A stretch of 64,000 nt of DNA from Hyphomicrobiales bacterium (lineage in GTDB: Bacteria > Pseudomonadota > Alphaproteobacteria > Rhizobiales > HXMU1428-3). Positions 51,732 through 60,698 of the stretch are shown here, piece after piece. How positions within the stretch are numbered: the stretch's first letter is position 1; every line of letters starts with the position of its first letter. Both the position numbers and the translations under genes were made by a program. The stretch spans positions 1 to 64,000 of the forward strand of contig JAJFHX010000036.1 of assembly GCA_021775425.1 (NCBI GenBank), in the 5' to 3' direction. The notes under the pieces are model-generated. The model had not been told where the DNA came from. It worked only from the letters and a program-made list of their open reading frames with translations, and did no database searches.

Positions 51732-53060
51732 ATGAACCAGCCGCAAAACAATAACGCAGCTACAAACCAGAAAAAGAAAAAATCTTTTTCTATTCATAAG
51801 CATGTGTTTTTCGGAATCTTCACCATGAGTGTACTGATCTTTGGCATTGGCGCATGGGCCGCAACAGCTGAACTCTCAGGCGCGGTGATTTCACAAGGAC
51901 TGATCGTTGTTGATAAAAACGTCAAAAAAGTTCAGCACCGTGATGGTGGCATCGTGTCAGTTATCAATGTGAAAAATGGCGACCGCGTCAAAGCTGGTGA
52001 CGTTTTACTGAAACTGGAAGACACACAATTAAAATCTGAGCTGGGTGTAATTCAGGCCCAATTGATAGAACTGGCCGCCCGCGGAGCCAGGTTGACAGCA
52101 GAAATCAACAGTGAAGATAAAATTGAATTTCCTGAAAATTTTGCAGCCAATGGCCCCCATGCTTTAAAAGTGATGAAAGCCGAAAAGCGCTTGCTCGATA
52201 TTTCCATCTCTCACAAAAACAGTCAGAAAGAACAACTGACTTCGCAAATAGAGCAGTTAAAAGAAGAAATCACCGGCATCATTTCCCAAAGGGATTCCAA
52301 ACAAAACCAGCTGAAGCTGATCAAAAAAGAGCTAAAGCAGATCAAATTTCTGCATGATAAAAAATTGACCTCCATCACCAGAGTTTATTCTCTCGAGCGT
52401 GAAGAAAAACGGCTTGATGGTGAATATGGCGGCCTGGTGTCCCAAATCGCCAGAACCAAGGGCAAAATCAGTGAAATCAAAATGCAGATTTTATCCATCG
52501 ATGAAGGCGCACGCCTGCAAGCACATAAAGACCTGCGCGCTTCAGAGGCAAGAATAGCTGAGCTCGAAGAAAGAAAAATCGCAGCGATTGATCGTTTAAG
52601 CAGAACAGAATTAATCGCACCGCAGCCCGGCATTGTGCATGAATTGACAGTCCACACAATTGGCGGCGTTATTACCTCAGCTGAAACGGTGCTGGTAATC
52701 GTGCCGGTACATGAAAATATGAAAATTGAAGCCAAAATCAACACAACCGATATCGACCAGGTCTTTGTTGGCAGAGACGCAAAATTACGCTTCTCAGCAT
52801 TCAGCCAGCAATCCACACCTGAATTGGACGGAAGAGTAATTCAGGTTTCAGCCGATGCATCAACAGACCCGAAAACAGCACAACCCTATTATCTCGCAGA
52901 AATTGAGGTCAAGCCGGAATCCAAATCACAGTTGAAAAATCTCAGTCTTGTCCCCGGCATGCCGGTTGAAATATTTATTTCAACCGGAGAGCGTACAGCT
53001 CTCTCATATTTGACAAAACCGATAAGAGATCAACTGCAACGTGCGTTCCGGGAAGAATGA
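51732..53060 (+). CDS. type I secretion membrane fusion protein (HlyD/PrtE family)
   Basis: The 442-residue adaptor links the ABC exporter to the outer-membrane channel. It has a short cytoplasmic N terminus (1-24), a membrane helix (about 25-47, FFGIFTMSVLIFGIGAWAA), a lipoyl half-motif GLIVVDKNVKKVQHRDGGIV, and a long coiled coil (about 130-290). The second lipoyl half (ELIAPQPGIVHELTVHTIGG) and the beta-barrel region with the C-terminal LVPGMPVEIFISTGERT complete it. It is the last of the three exporter-operon genes. Confidence 0.94.
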   Translation: MNQPQNNNAATNQKKKKSFSIHKHVFFGIFTMSVLIFGIGAWAATAELSGAVISQGLIVVDKNVKKVQHRDGGIVSVINVKNGDRVKAGDVLLKLEDTQLKSELGVIQAQLIELAARGARLTAEINSEDKIEFPENFAANGPHALKVMKAEKRLLDISISHKNSQKEQLTSQIEQLKEEITGIISQRDSKQNQLKLIKKELKQIKFLHDKKLTSITRVYSLEREEKRLDGEYGGLVSQIARTKGKISEIKMQILSIDEGARLQAHKDLRASEARIAELEERKIAAIDRLSRTELIAPQPGIVHELTVHTIGGVITSAETVLVIVPVHENMKIEAKINTTDIDQVFVGRDAKLRFSAFSQQSTPELDGRVIQVSADASTDPKTAQPYYLAEIEVKPESKSQLKNLSLVPGMPVEIFISTGERTALSYLTKPIRDQLQRAFREE

Positions 53061-53242
53061 CAAGGCGTGAAACGTTTGTCTTTCATCAGAAAATGCTGTT
53101 TCAAATCAATAACCCAGTCAATATTGCTCATTCATTAAATAAATCAATAAAATTGGTTGTATTACGTAAAGATTCAACCAAAATTTAACTTCTTCCCCTT
53201 CAATGTGATTATTAATTCTTATTGCACGAAGGGGTGTTTCTT

Positions 53243-54259
53243 ATGAAGCGGGTAATATTTTGCGTCGTCTCAGTTGTTGTTTATGCGCTGGGGCTAACAT
53301 CCGGAGTTTATGCTTCGGACAAACAGATGGAGACTTTAAAGCAGCTATATAAAAGGCCGCTCTACATTCCATTTCCAAAGTCAGCCCCTTATTCACCTCA
53401 ATTGGCGACCCTTGGCAAAAAGCTGTTTTTTGACCCAAGACTCTCTGGCGCCAAAAACATGAACTGCGCCAGCTGCCATAACCCCTCCTTTGGTTTTGAA
53501 ACACCCGTAGCGCTGGCTGTAGGTGCCGCAAATGCAAAACTGGGAAGGCACGCGCCAACAACTCTGAATATGGCCTGGGTAAAGCCGTTTTTCTGGGATG
53601 GTCGTGCCAAAACCCTTGAAGATCAAGCCGAAGGCCCCTTGACGGCTGAAGTAGAAATGAATGGCAAATTCAGTGAGATCGTGCCCGAACTAAAAGAAAT
53701 TGCTGAATATCAAAAATGGTTTGACCATCTTTTCCCGGGCAAAGGAATTACAAGGGAAACAATCCTGACCGCCATCGCCACCTATGAAAGAACCATAGTT
53801 TCGAACTGGTCTCCATTTGATCGCTGGGTCGAAGGAAATGAAACGGCCATTAGTGAAAGCGCAAAAAAGGGCTTCGTGTTGTTTAATGGCAAGGCCAACT
53901 GTGTCGCCTGCCACACAGGCTGGAATTTTACTGATAATAAATTCCATGATATCGGAGCCGACACTGAGGATATTGGCCGCGCTAAATTTGAGCCAAACAA
54001 TCCAAAAGCGATGCATGCCTTTAAAACACCCGGTCTGAGAAACCTGACACAACGCGCTCCGTTTACCCATAATGGATCACTGAGCAATCTTGAAGCAATC
54101 GTCCTGCATTATGAAACAGGTGGCATCAACCGCCCCTCAAGATCAGTCGACATGATACCTTTTACCCTCTCTGATACAGAGCGCGAAGATCTGATTAATT
54201 TTTTAATCTCACTGACAGCAGATAAATCTGAAGTGGCAATGCCGGTATTACCAAATTGA
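53243..54259 (+). CDS. di-haem cytochrome c peroxidase / MauG family protein
   Basis: The 338-residue periplasmic protein has a signal peptide (1-24, cleavage after YA). The two haem c sites are CASCH (C75, C78, H79) and CVACH (C220, C223, H224). The family region FDPRLSGAKNMNCASCH, TLNMAWVKPFFWDGR and FKTPGLRNL..RAPFTHNG support di-haem peroxidase/MauG. It would reduce H2O2 with electrons from a c-type cytochrome, or oxidise a protein partner as MauG does. The long ORF starts with TTG 53222; ATG 53243 with GAAGGGG 8 bases upstream is chosen. It follows the secretion operon after 182 bases and may have its own promoter. Confidence 0.93.
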   Translation: MKRVIFCVVSVVVYALGLTSGVYASDKQMETLKQLYKRPLYIPFPKSAPYSPQLATLGKKLFFDPRLSGAKNMNCASCHNPSFGFETPVALAVGAANAKLGRHAPTTLNMAWVKPFFWDGRAKTLEDQAEGPLTAEVEMNGKFSEIVPELKEIAEYQKWFDHLFPGKGITRETILTAIATYERTIVSNWSPFDRWVEGNETAISESAKKGFVLFNGKANCVACHTGWNFTDNKFHDIGADTEDIGRAKFEPNNPKAMHAFKTPGLRNLTQRAPFTHNGSLSNLEAIVLHYETGGINRPSRSVDMIPFTLSDTEREDLINFLISLTADKSEVAMPVLPN

Positions 54260-54275
54260 TTTCAAGGAAAATAAA

Positions 54276-55932
54276 ATGTCTATAAAATATAAAATACTCA
54301 TACCCATTATCGGTGCCTTGCTGTTTGGATTTATGTTATCTGGAGCTGTTGCCTGGATGGCCCTCAACCAGGGTAATAAAATGTCGACAATCAGCCAGGA
54401 GGCACTGGCAGAAGACCAGTTGGGAGCTGAGCTTCGTGAAAAGTTTTCTGTGGCGACAGGGTTTATTAACAAAGTCACCTCTATGGCAGATTTTGTCGAT
54501 GAGCAGGAAATCAAGAAAAACTACAGTACGGTGATTGAGCCCATTGACCAAAACATCACAGATATGGAACAGCTGGTCCATAGTGATACTTTGATTGAAC
54601 AAGCTAAAAACTCTGAGAACTGAATTTCAGAGTTGGATGGTCGATGTGAAACTCATTCTCGGTTTGGAAAAAGGTAATAATATTCCCACCATTGAAGCAA
54701 TCGATCGCAAAAAAATCACCATTGATCAATTAATTTCTGACATCAGCAGTATTGTCTCAAGTGAAACAAAAACCTCACTGGAGAATTCAAAACAATCTAT
54801 GAATACCGCCATGTTCTGGGCGATGCTATTGTCTTTTGCTTTTGTTCTTGTTGGTAGTGCAGTTTCACTATTTCTCGTCAATGGTATTTGTCAGCCATTG
54901 GTTGATCTGGTCAGGGCTGCTGAGCGGTTAAACGCAGGTGAAACCAGCATCACATTTGCAGGTTTAGAGAGAAAAGATGAAGTCGGAGCCGTTTCACGCG
55001 CAATCGCCGGTTTTAAAGATGGTGTTGCCAAACGCGGTGAACTCGAAGCTCAGGCCAACCTCGATCATCAACAACAACGCGACAGACAACGCTCAATCGA
55101 AACTTTAATCAGTGAGTTTCAGGAAAGTTCAAATCAGATTCTTGTCTCCGTCGATGATAAAATGAAAATTATGGAACAGTCAGCGCTGTCCCTGGCTTCA
55201 TTGACCGAAGAAACATCAGGAAAATCCCTGAATGCATCTGACGCCTCCAATATTGCTTCGTCCAGTGTGCAGTCAGCCGCATCTGCTGCGGAAGAAATGT
55301 CAGCATCAATTAATGAGATTGTCTCTCAGGTCAATCAGACAACTGCGATTGTTCAGAAAGCGACCGATATGGCGCATCAGACAGATCAGGAAGTAAAAGA
55401 ACTGTCAGACGCCACCTCAAAAATTGGAGATATCAGTTCTTTAATTCAGGAAATCGCCGAACAGACCAATCTCCTCGCCTTGAATGCAACCATCGAAGCG
55501 GCAAGAGCTGGCGAGTCAGGTAAAGGTTTCGCCGTTGTTGCTCAGGAAGTGAAATCCCTTGCAACCCAGACAGCCAAAGCCACGTCTGACATTTCAGAGC
55601 AGATCAAGATGATCCAGAGCGCATCTGGCAATACAGCCGGGGCCATCAAGCAGATTGTGGAAACAATGAACGAAGTCAACAGCTATGCCACAGCTATTAA
55701 CGGAGCCATGGAACAGCAGGGTGAAGCAACAACTGAAATTAGTACCAGTGTCATGAGAGCATCAAACGGAACAAAAGAAGTAGATCAGAACATTTCCAGC
55801 GTCAGCGAAGCGGCGACAGAAACCAGCCAGACAGCCAACAATGTGGTCAAGATCACAAGAGAAGCCTCTGAGGAAACCGCAGAGTTAAACAAGATTGTGC
55901 AAAAGTTTCTTGAAAAGGTAGCTACAGCCTGA
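54276..55932 (+). pseudogene. methyl-accepting chemotaxis protein interrupted by a frameshift
   Basis: Two overlapping frames together make one complete chemoreceptor. The first (54276-54623) holds the membrane helix (KILIPIIGALLFGFMLSGAVAW) and the start of the periplasmic helical sensor, ending with ...[10 protein letters not shown]. The second, shifted by +1, continues with [15 protein letters not shown], a second membrane helix, HAMP, and the signalling hairpin [18 protein letters not shown]. The join falls in a run of five A (54606-54610), and one extra base there explains it. It may be a genuine mutation, phase variation, or a sequencing/assembly error. Without the N-terminal part the second frame would lack the first helix, so the gene is listed as broken. 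Confidence 0.8.
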
Positions 55933-56122
55933 TGGTGAATTTAATCGCTAATCACAATCTCATACCACTTTGGGTGAGAATCAGCTAATATGGCGTGACT
56001 TTTAAGTTACTCTGAAAGGGATTTTGGAGGCAGCTATCAATTTCATTGTTTATAAGATAGCAATCTTACGTTGTGTGAGAGTGACCAATCATATATAAAG
56101 TTCACTAGTTAGTTTGATACGG

Positions 56123-56136
56123 ACCAGTGTACTGGT
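56123..56136. promoter_or_regulatory. palindrome upstream of the BcsS-like gene
   Basis: ACCAGT-GT-ACTGGT is a perfect 6-base inverted repeat, 50 bases before the start codon at 56187. The size and position suit a dimeric regulator or promoter-overlapping operator. No regulator gene is adjacent. Confidence 0.45.
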
Positions 56137-56186
56137 ATAGCGTTTTATAGTTTTATGTCCGTTTTTTTTATATTCCGGGGGTTATC

Positions 56187-56969
56187 ATGAAACGACTAAA
56201 ATGCTTAAAAGCACTGACTTTAATGTTATGTGCATTCATCTACATAAATTCTTCCACCACACCAGCTTTAGCAGAAGATCCTTCTGACGCTTACGTATTC
56301 CCGTTTGCCTCTGTCTCTGGCACAGAAGTTTTCAAAGATAATTACGAAAGCTATGTCGGCGGATATGTTGCCTTGAATGGTGATCTGGATAAGAACGGCC
56401 TCATCCTGCGGCTTCTGTTTTCATATGGTGAGTATGATTTTCATGATGGGACAAATGCCATCGACGCAGATTATAGACAAGGCGATATCATGCTTGGTTA
56501 CCAGGTCATTCGCGACGATGTGAATTATAGCTTGCTTGTCGGTATTGATTATGAAAAACACGATCTCACCCCAGACTCGCCAAACTTTAAATTACGCGGG
56601 TCTGACATCGGCTTTAAAGTAGCCTGGGGGGCTGAAACTGAAAGATACAAACAGTCACCATTATACTGGGCGATCCGCGGTGATTACACCACAGCATACG
56701 ATACTTATTATTCTATCTTCCGTCTCGGCTATGATGTCGGCCGTGTAGTCATTGGTCCTGAAGGCTGGGTCCTTGGTGATGAAACTGGCGATGCAGCACG
56801 GATTGGTGCCTTTGCACTTTACGATATCAACTTAGGAAATAAAGTCGGCACAATCTCTGTCTCAGGTGGTTATCAGTTTGTGGACAATGCTGATGCTATA
56901 AATGGAAACAACTTTGGTGAAGAAAGTGCATATGGAACAGTTAAGTTCACCATGGGCTTCGGGCACTAA
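56187..56969 (+). CDS. bcsS: BcsS-like outer-membrane beta-barrel protein
   Basis: The 260-residue protein has a signal peptide (1-30, cleavage near ALA). The mature part shows alternating polar/hydrophobic strands typical of a small barrel and ends in a C-terminal aromatic-type strand (YGTVKFTMGFGH). The pattern YVALNGDLDKNGLILRLLFSYGEY, MLGYQV, LLVGIDYEKHDLTPDSPNFKLRG and GPEGWVLGD resembles alphaproteobacterial BcsS (cellulose biosynthesis). No cellulose synthase genes are in the window, so the link to cellulose is uncertain. Preceded by a palindrome and followed by a strong terminator. Confidence 0.65.
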   Translation: MKRLKCLKALTLMLCAFIYINSSTTPALAEDPSDAYVFPFASVSGTEVFKDNYESYVGGYVALNGDLDKNGLILRLLFSYGEYDFHDGTNAIDADYRQGDIMLGYQVIRDDVNYSLLVGIDYEKHDLTPDSPNFKLRGSDIGFKVAWGAETERYKQSPLYWAIRGDYTTAYDTYYSIFRLGYDVGRVVIGPEGWVLGDETGDAARIGAFALYDINLGNKVGTISVSGGYQFVDNADAINGNNFGEESAYGTVKFTMGFGH

Positions 56970-57016
56970 TTTTTCTGCCATCTGATATACTGATAACCGG
57001 ACAGAATATCTAAAAT

Positions 57017-57052
57017 AAAATGGGCCGCTCTTTGATAAGAGCGACCCATTTT
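57017..57052. terminator. bidirectional intrinsic terminator
   Basis: A 16-bp stem with one C-A mismatch (arms 57017-57032 and 57037-57052) around TGGG.CGCTCTT, loop TGAT, flanked by A- and T-tracts. It separates the BcsS-like gene (+) from the small gene ending at 57106 (-). Confidence 0.85.
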
Positions 57053-57105
57053 ATAATTTTGGATTAGCCACAAATTACTTTGATTGCTAACACGTTAAGT
57101 TAGGT

Positions 57106-57312
57106 CTAGTGCTGAGTGAAGCTCTCTGATTTAGAACGGACAGGCTCAGAACAAGTATCACTAAGCACGTCTTCAACGCTCACCTCTTCCAGAGAGAAAC
57201 CAAAGTCCTTAATCAACTTATGATCGTAGTGGGAAAGCTGCGGCTGCCAGCCTTTCACGATCCATCCTCTTTTAACATCACCAAGTTGGTCTTTAAGTAC
57301 AAACGCTTTCAT
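57106..57312 (-). CDS. 68-residue protein, unknown function
   Basis: ATG 57312 has AAGG 8 bases upstream; a GTG at 57318 also fits the frame. The product starts MKAFVLKDQLGDVKRGWIVKG, looks like a small beta-rich domain, and has an acidic tail (SVEDVLSDTCSEPVRS) with one Cys. No membrane segment or signal. It follows the VOC-fold gene after 23 bases on the same strand and is probably co-transcribed. No family recognised. Confidence 0.6.
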   Translation of the reverse strand: MKAFVLKDQLGDVKRGWIVKGWQPQLSHYDHKLIKDFGFSLEEVSVEDVLSDTCSEPVRSKSESFTQH

Positions 57313-57335
57313 AATCACGGCCTTTTCATATCTGT

Positions 57336-57971
57336 TTAATTACGAATGCTAGATTTGCAATCATCAGTACCGGCCGGCTTAACCACACCAAAAGTATTCT
57401 GGTTAGGGTCACGGATAATCGCAATCTGGTGCCCACCAGCTATTTCAAATGGCCTTTGCAAGATTGTGCCGCCCGCTTTTTCTGCAGCCTCTACCGCATC
57501 TCTGACATTCTCAACCTGAAAATAAATCAGCCAGCCTTTACTTTTGATTGTCTGATTATCAAGTTGAGTTTCATTCATCATCCCGGCAACTTCCTGATCA
57601 CCAGACATAAAAATAGTATACTTATCGTCTTCTGAAACAGGCGTACTGTTCAGTTCATTCAGGCCGACGAACTTGCTTTTCCAGCCGAAAACATTGGCAT
57701 AAAATTTCCCAATCGCAGCTGGTTCAGGGGCCAGCAATTCATTCCACCAGATAGAGCCAACAACAGGGCATTCCGAGTTGGAGGTTGTAAGCTTGGTGTT
57801 GGTCGAAATTTCAGCGGCTTGAACTGAACTGCTTACAACTGGTGAACTAATCACAACAGCCAGAGCCACAGCAGCCCCCGCTATCACTTTAAGGTGGTCA
57901 GACCAGCTTGAGTTGAATTGGAAATTGAATTCAGGACGGACAAAGAATCCGTTAAATGATTTCTTTGACAT
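57336..57971 (-). CDS. exported VOC-fold (glyoxalase/bleomycin-resistance-like) protein
   Basis: The 211-residue protein has a long positively charged N terminus followed by a hydrophobic segment (about 30-53, VIAGAAVALAVVISSPVVSS) and AxA (VQAAE), which looks like a signal peptide or anchor. The VOC domain occupies about 70-205: SIWWNELLAPEPAAIGKFYA, WLIYFQVENVRDAVEAAE and GGTILQRPFEIAGGHQIAII. VOC proteins of this type are usually cytosolic, so export is unusual. Metal-ligand His/Glu positions are incomplete, so no enzyme activity is assigned. ATG 57971 has GGGAG 6 bases upstream; the longer ORF start lacks support. Confidence 0.8.
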   Translation of the reverse strand: MSKKSFNGFFVRPEFNFQFNSSWSDHLKVIAGAAVALAVVISSPVVSSSVQAAEISTNTKLTTSNSECPVVGSIWWNELLAPEPAAIGKFYANVFGWKSKFVGLNELNSTPVSEDDKYTIFMSGDQEVAGMMNETQLDNQTIKSKGWLIYFQVENVRDAVEAAEKAGGTILQRPFEIAGGHQIAIIRDPNQNTFGVVKPAGTDDCKSSIRN

Positions 57972-58276
57972 TTTGTTCTCCCACAAATAGCAAAAAACAT
58001 AAGTTGAATATTTGATTGTCGTTATTTGCACTTAATAATACAGGGAGCTGATTTGACTGAAAAATCATATCAAACATTAAGGTTACTTGTAGACATTAAT
58101 GGAGCTCTTATGAAAACTTGCTATAAAAATTCACCCTCAATTGGCTGAGAATTTCTTCCGTTGAATACGAGCTATGAATTAATTAAATGATTTGTGTTTT
58201 AATCTGCAAAAACCAGCCTGCATCAGGTTCTGGAAAAACAGAGATTTAACAACTCAAATGAAAAAGGATTGGGTTC
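57972..58276. other. intergenic region between divergent genes
   Basis: 305 AT-rich bases. It must hold the promoters of the VOC-fold gene (-) and the hydrolase gene (+). No ORF, clear hairpin or repeat was seen. Confidence 0.5.
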
Positions 58277-59272
58277 TTGAATGTTTTAAGCAGAAAACAA
58301 TTGGTCTGTTTTCTTCTCGTTGCTCTCATAGCAGCATTTAGCAGTATTGTTTGTTACTCCAATTCACATGATAAAACCTATACAGTTGAAGACGTTGTCT
58401 TCAACACCAATGTCGTGCCGGATACAACCAATGACAAACCTCTCGATGTAAAGTCGAAACTTTATCTGCCTCGAAACCGGAAAGACCCGGTATCCGCCGT
58501 TATCATATCCCCATCAAGTGGCGGAGTTGAAAAAGAAAGAGAACTCTATTACGCCAGAAATCTTGCTAAATCCGGCATTGCCGTATTGATAGTAGATAGT
58601 TTTAAATCACGCGGCTTAACCAATTCCGTCTATGATCAAAGTGTCCTCGAGACCTGGCAAATGGTGAATGACGCGATTGGTGGCTTAAAGTTTCTAAGTA
58701 AAGACAACCGTATAAACAGCAAGAAAATCGGCATCATGGGCGTCTCAAAAGGCGGGTCAGTCGCCATGGATACAGCTCATACTATTGTTGGCAGATGGGC
58801 AGGTGTAATAGGCATCAGGTTCGCTGCTCACATCGCCATCTCGCCTGATTGTAACTGGACCTTCCGTTCAAACAAAACAACAGGCGCACCGATATATTTT
58901 ATGCTGGCAGAGCTGGATGATCAGACACTGGTCAGCGCCTGCGTTAATAAGGCCAAAAGGTTGAGTGAAGCTGGCAATAAGTTCGTGAAAACCACAATCT
59001 ATAAAGGCGCTCACCATGCATGGGAAGAACTGGGCAAAGAACCGGAATTTGATTCGAATGTCGAGAATTTCTCGGAGTGCCGCGTCTGGGTTGAAAATAA
59101 TGGCAAAATGAGATCAGCAGATACCAACGAAATCATTGATGATGAGGACTGGTATGGCTGGGCATCTGAGAACTGCAAAAAATTAGGCGCGACATGCTGC
59201 GGCGGCACCAGAGAACAAAAACAAAAAGCCATGCAGGATATAATTACGTTTCTTAGATGGTATGACTTTTAA
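58277..59272 (+). CDS. exported alpha/beta hydrolase, dienelactone hydrolase-like
   Basis: The 331-residue protein has an N-terminal hydrophobic signal (about 8-27, LVCFLLVALIAAFSSIV). The hydrolase fold covers about 50-325: SSGGVEKERELYYARNLAKS, nucleophile Ser in GVSKGGSVA, acid candidate in LAELDDQTL and His in GAHHAWE. DLH family members have Cys rather than Ser, so it is closer to the Ser-type members. Its substrate is unknown. The start is TTG at 58277 with AGGA 8 bases upstream, because no ATG lies in a better position. Several Cys in the C-terminal part (CRVW, NCKKLG, TCCGG) suggest periplasmic disulfides. Confidence 0.8.
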   Translation: MNVLSRKQLVCFLLVALIAAFSSIVCYSNSHDKTYTVEDVVFNTNVVPDTTNDKPLDVKSKLYLPRNRKDPVSAVIISPSSGGVEKERELYYARNLAKSGIAVLIVDSFKSRGLTNSVYDQSVLETWQMVNDAIGGLKFLSKDNRINSKKIGIMGVSKGGSVAMDTAHTIVGRWAGVIGIRFAAHIAISPDCNWTFRSNKTTGAPIYFMLAELDDQTLVSACVNKAKRLSEAGNKFVKTTIYKGAHHAWEELGKEPEFDSNVENFSECRVWVENNGKMRSADTNEIIDDEDWYGWASENCKKLGATCCGGTREQKQKAMQDIITFLRWYDF

Positions 59273-59295
59273 AACGATTTAGATATGAAATCAAA

Positions 59296-59333
59296 AAGAA
59301 CTGCGCAGTTAGAAAACTGCGCAGTTCTTTTTT
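59296..59333. terminator. strong intrinsic terminator
   Basis: A 15-bp perfect stem (AAGAACTGCGCAGTT / its complement, arms 59296-59310 and 59315-59329) with loop AGAA, followed by a T-run to 59333. It follows the hydrolase gene. In the minus direction it lies past the kamA stop at 59388. Confidence 0.9.
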
Positions 59334-59387
59334 AAAAACCAGTATTCTAAAATTCAGCAAGAAACTAAATTTCAGAATGACCTCGGG

Positions 59388-60698
59388 TTATTCAGCAGCA
59401 AGCCGCATTAAATTCCCCAAGCCAAGTTCGGCAAGAATAGCCTCATGCCCCCCAGGTTTCAGCCATTCCTTTTGAATGTCAGCTGTAAGCGAGCGAAGCG
59501 GGTCAAAATAATAATAAGTTTTTAAAGGGTCGATACACGGTGATCGATAACCGATAATTCCATATTCCTCATTTTGATACTCAAAGCTATGCACATCTCG
59601 TTTGCCACCACCACCAGGCGCATCCACCACAAATAACGGCGTATTAAATCCAGCCGTCGCTCCGCGAATTTCACGTTCCAGATATTGAATTTCCTGAACC
59701 GGTACTCTGAAATGCTCGATGCTCTTGACCATATCGCAGGCATAAACATAATAAGGCTGGATGTTAACCCGCCCCAGTTTTTTATTGAGTTTAATAAGTG
59801 TTCCCGGGTCATCATTCACACCCCGAAGCAACACGGTCTGATTGCGAACATAAATGCCTTCAGCATGTAAACGGCGCATCGCTAGTTCCACTAGCGGCGT
59901 CACTTCATTCGGGTGGTTAAAGTGGCTGTGAATATAAACATTTTTAAAGAGCGCCCGGCCATAATTAGCGACATCAACAATGGTGCGGAACCAGTTCTCA
60001 TCAGAAAAGAATTTCATCGGTTGAACTGATAGGGCTTTCGTCGCAAAACGGATGCGACGCACATGCTCAATGTCAAGCAATGCCGTGCCGATTTTTTTAA
60101 TCATGGCGGGTTTCAAGCGGGCAATATCACCACCAGAAACCACGACATCTTCAATGACAGGGTGTGAGCGGATATATTCAATCGCATCATCCCAGTATTT
60201 CGGGCTGGAAACATTGTCCTTTTTAACCGTTTCTGTGTCCTGTCCAACCGCATAACTTCTGGTACAGAACTGACAATAAACCGGACAAACCGAAGTCACC
60301 AGAAACAAAACTTTATCAGGGTATCTGTGCACCAGGTTGGGAACCGGCGATGTTTCACGTTCACCAAGCGAGTCAATTGTCATCGCTGGGTGGTCCGGCT
60401 CAATTTCAGAGAGCATAGGTAGGAATTGTCGGCGGATTGGGTCGGTTTCAAAACGATCCCATTCGATCATTTCCATAATATAAGGGTTGATACGAACCGA
60501 CATACCAACCTTCTTCAGCCCTTCTTTCACCTCCGTGAGAGTTGAAGGTTTGAGAAAAGAACCTGCAATCATTTCTAGCTGGTTCACATTATTGACCGAA
60601 GATCTGTCCTGCCATTTATGGTTTAGGAAATCAGACCGGGCAATTGTTTCATATGGACTTGATGACTTTCCAAAATGGAACAAATTCGTTTCAGCCAT
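59388..60698 (-). CDS. kamA: lysine 2,3-aminomutase (radical SAM, PLP)
   Basis: This enzyme would convert L-alpha-lysine to beta-lysine (3,6-diaminohexanoate), using S-adenosylmethionine and PLP. It has 436 residues. The radical SAM cluster motif is CPVYCQFC (C138, C142, C145). The PLP lysine lies in DAPGGGGK (K366). The two acidic residues that bind the lysine side chain in the clostridial enzyme (D293 and D330) correspond by spacing to D322 and D359; glutamate aminomutases carry other residues there. This supports a lysine substrate. ATG 60698 has GGAGGTG upstream; the ORF from 60713 is less likely. Length and PGGGGK also distinguish it from EpmB. It is divergent from the peptide synthetase gene. 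Confidence 0.93.
   Translation of the reverse strand: MAETNLFHFGKSSSPYETIARSDFLNHKWQDRSSVNNVNQLEMIAGSFLKPSTLTEVKEGLKKVGMSVRINPYIMEMIEWDRFETDPIRRQFLPMLSEIEPDHPAMTIDSLGERETSPVPNLVHRYPDKVLFLVTSVCPVYCQFCTRSYAVGQDTETVKKDNVSSPKYWDDAIEYIRSHPVIEDVVVSGGDIARLKPAMIKKIGTALLDIEHVRRIRFATKALSVQPMKFFSDENWFRTIVDVANYGRALFKNVYIHSHFNHPNEVTPLVELAMRRLHAEGIYVRNQTVLLRGVNDDPGTLIKLNKKLGRVNIQPYYVYACDMVKSIEHFRVPVQEIQYLEREIRGATAGFNTPLFVVDAPGGGGKRDVHSFEYQNEEYGIIGYRSPCIDPLKTYYYFDPLRSLTADIQKEWLKPGGHEAILAELGLGNLMRLAAE

Noticed and set aside
54595-55932. Independent chemoreceptor gene starting at 54595
   Set aside because: It would start in the middle of a periplasmic helix and lack the first membrane segment, while the overlapping upstream frame supplies exactly the missing part; a frameshift is the simpler reading.
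58277-58365. Lipoprotein signal in the dienelactone hydrolase-like protein
   Set aside because: The Cys after the hydrophobic stretch is preceded by Ile-Val, not Gly/Ala/Ser, so it does not fit a lipobox.
59388-60698. EpmB-type aminomutase for elongation factor P modification
   Set aside because: It is longer than EpmB, keeps both acidic lysine-binding positions and PGGGGK, and there is no epmA or efp gene next to it.
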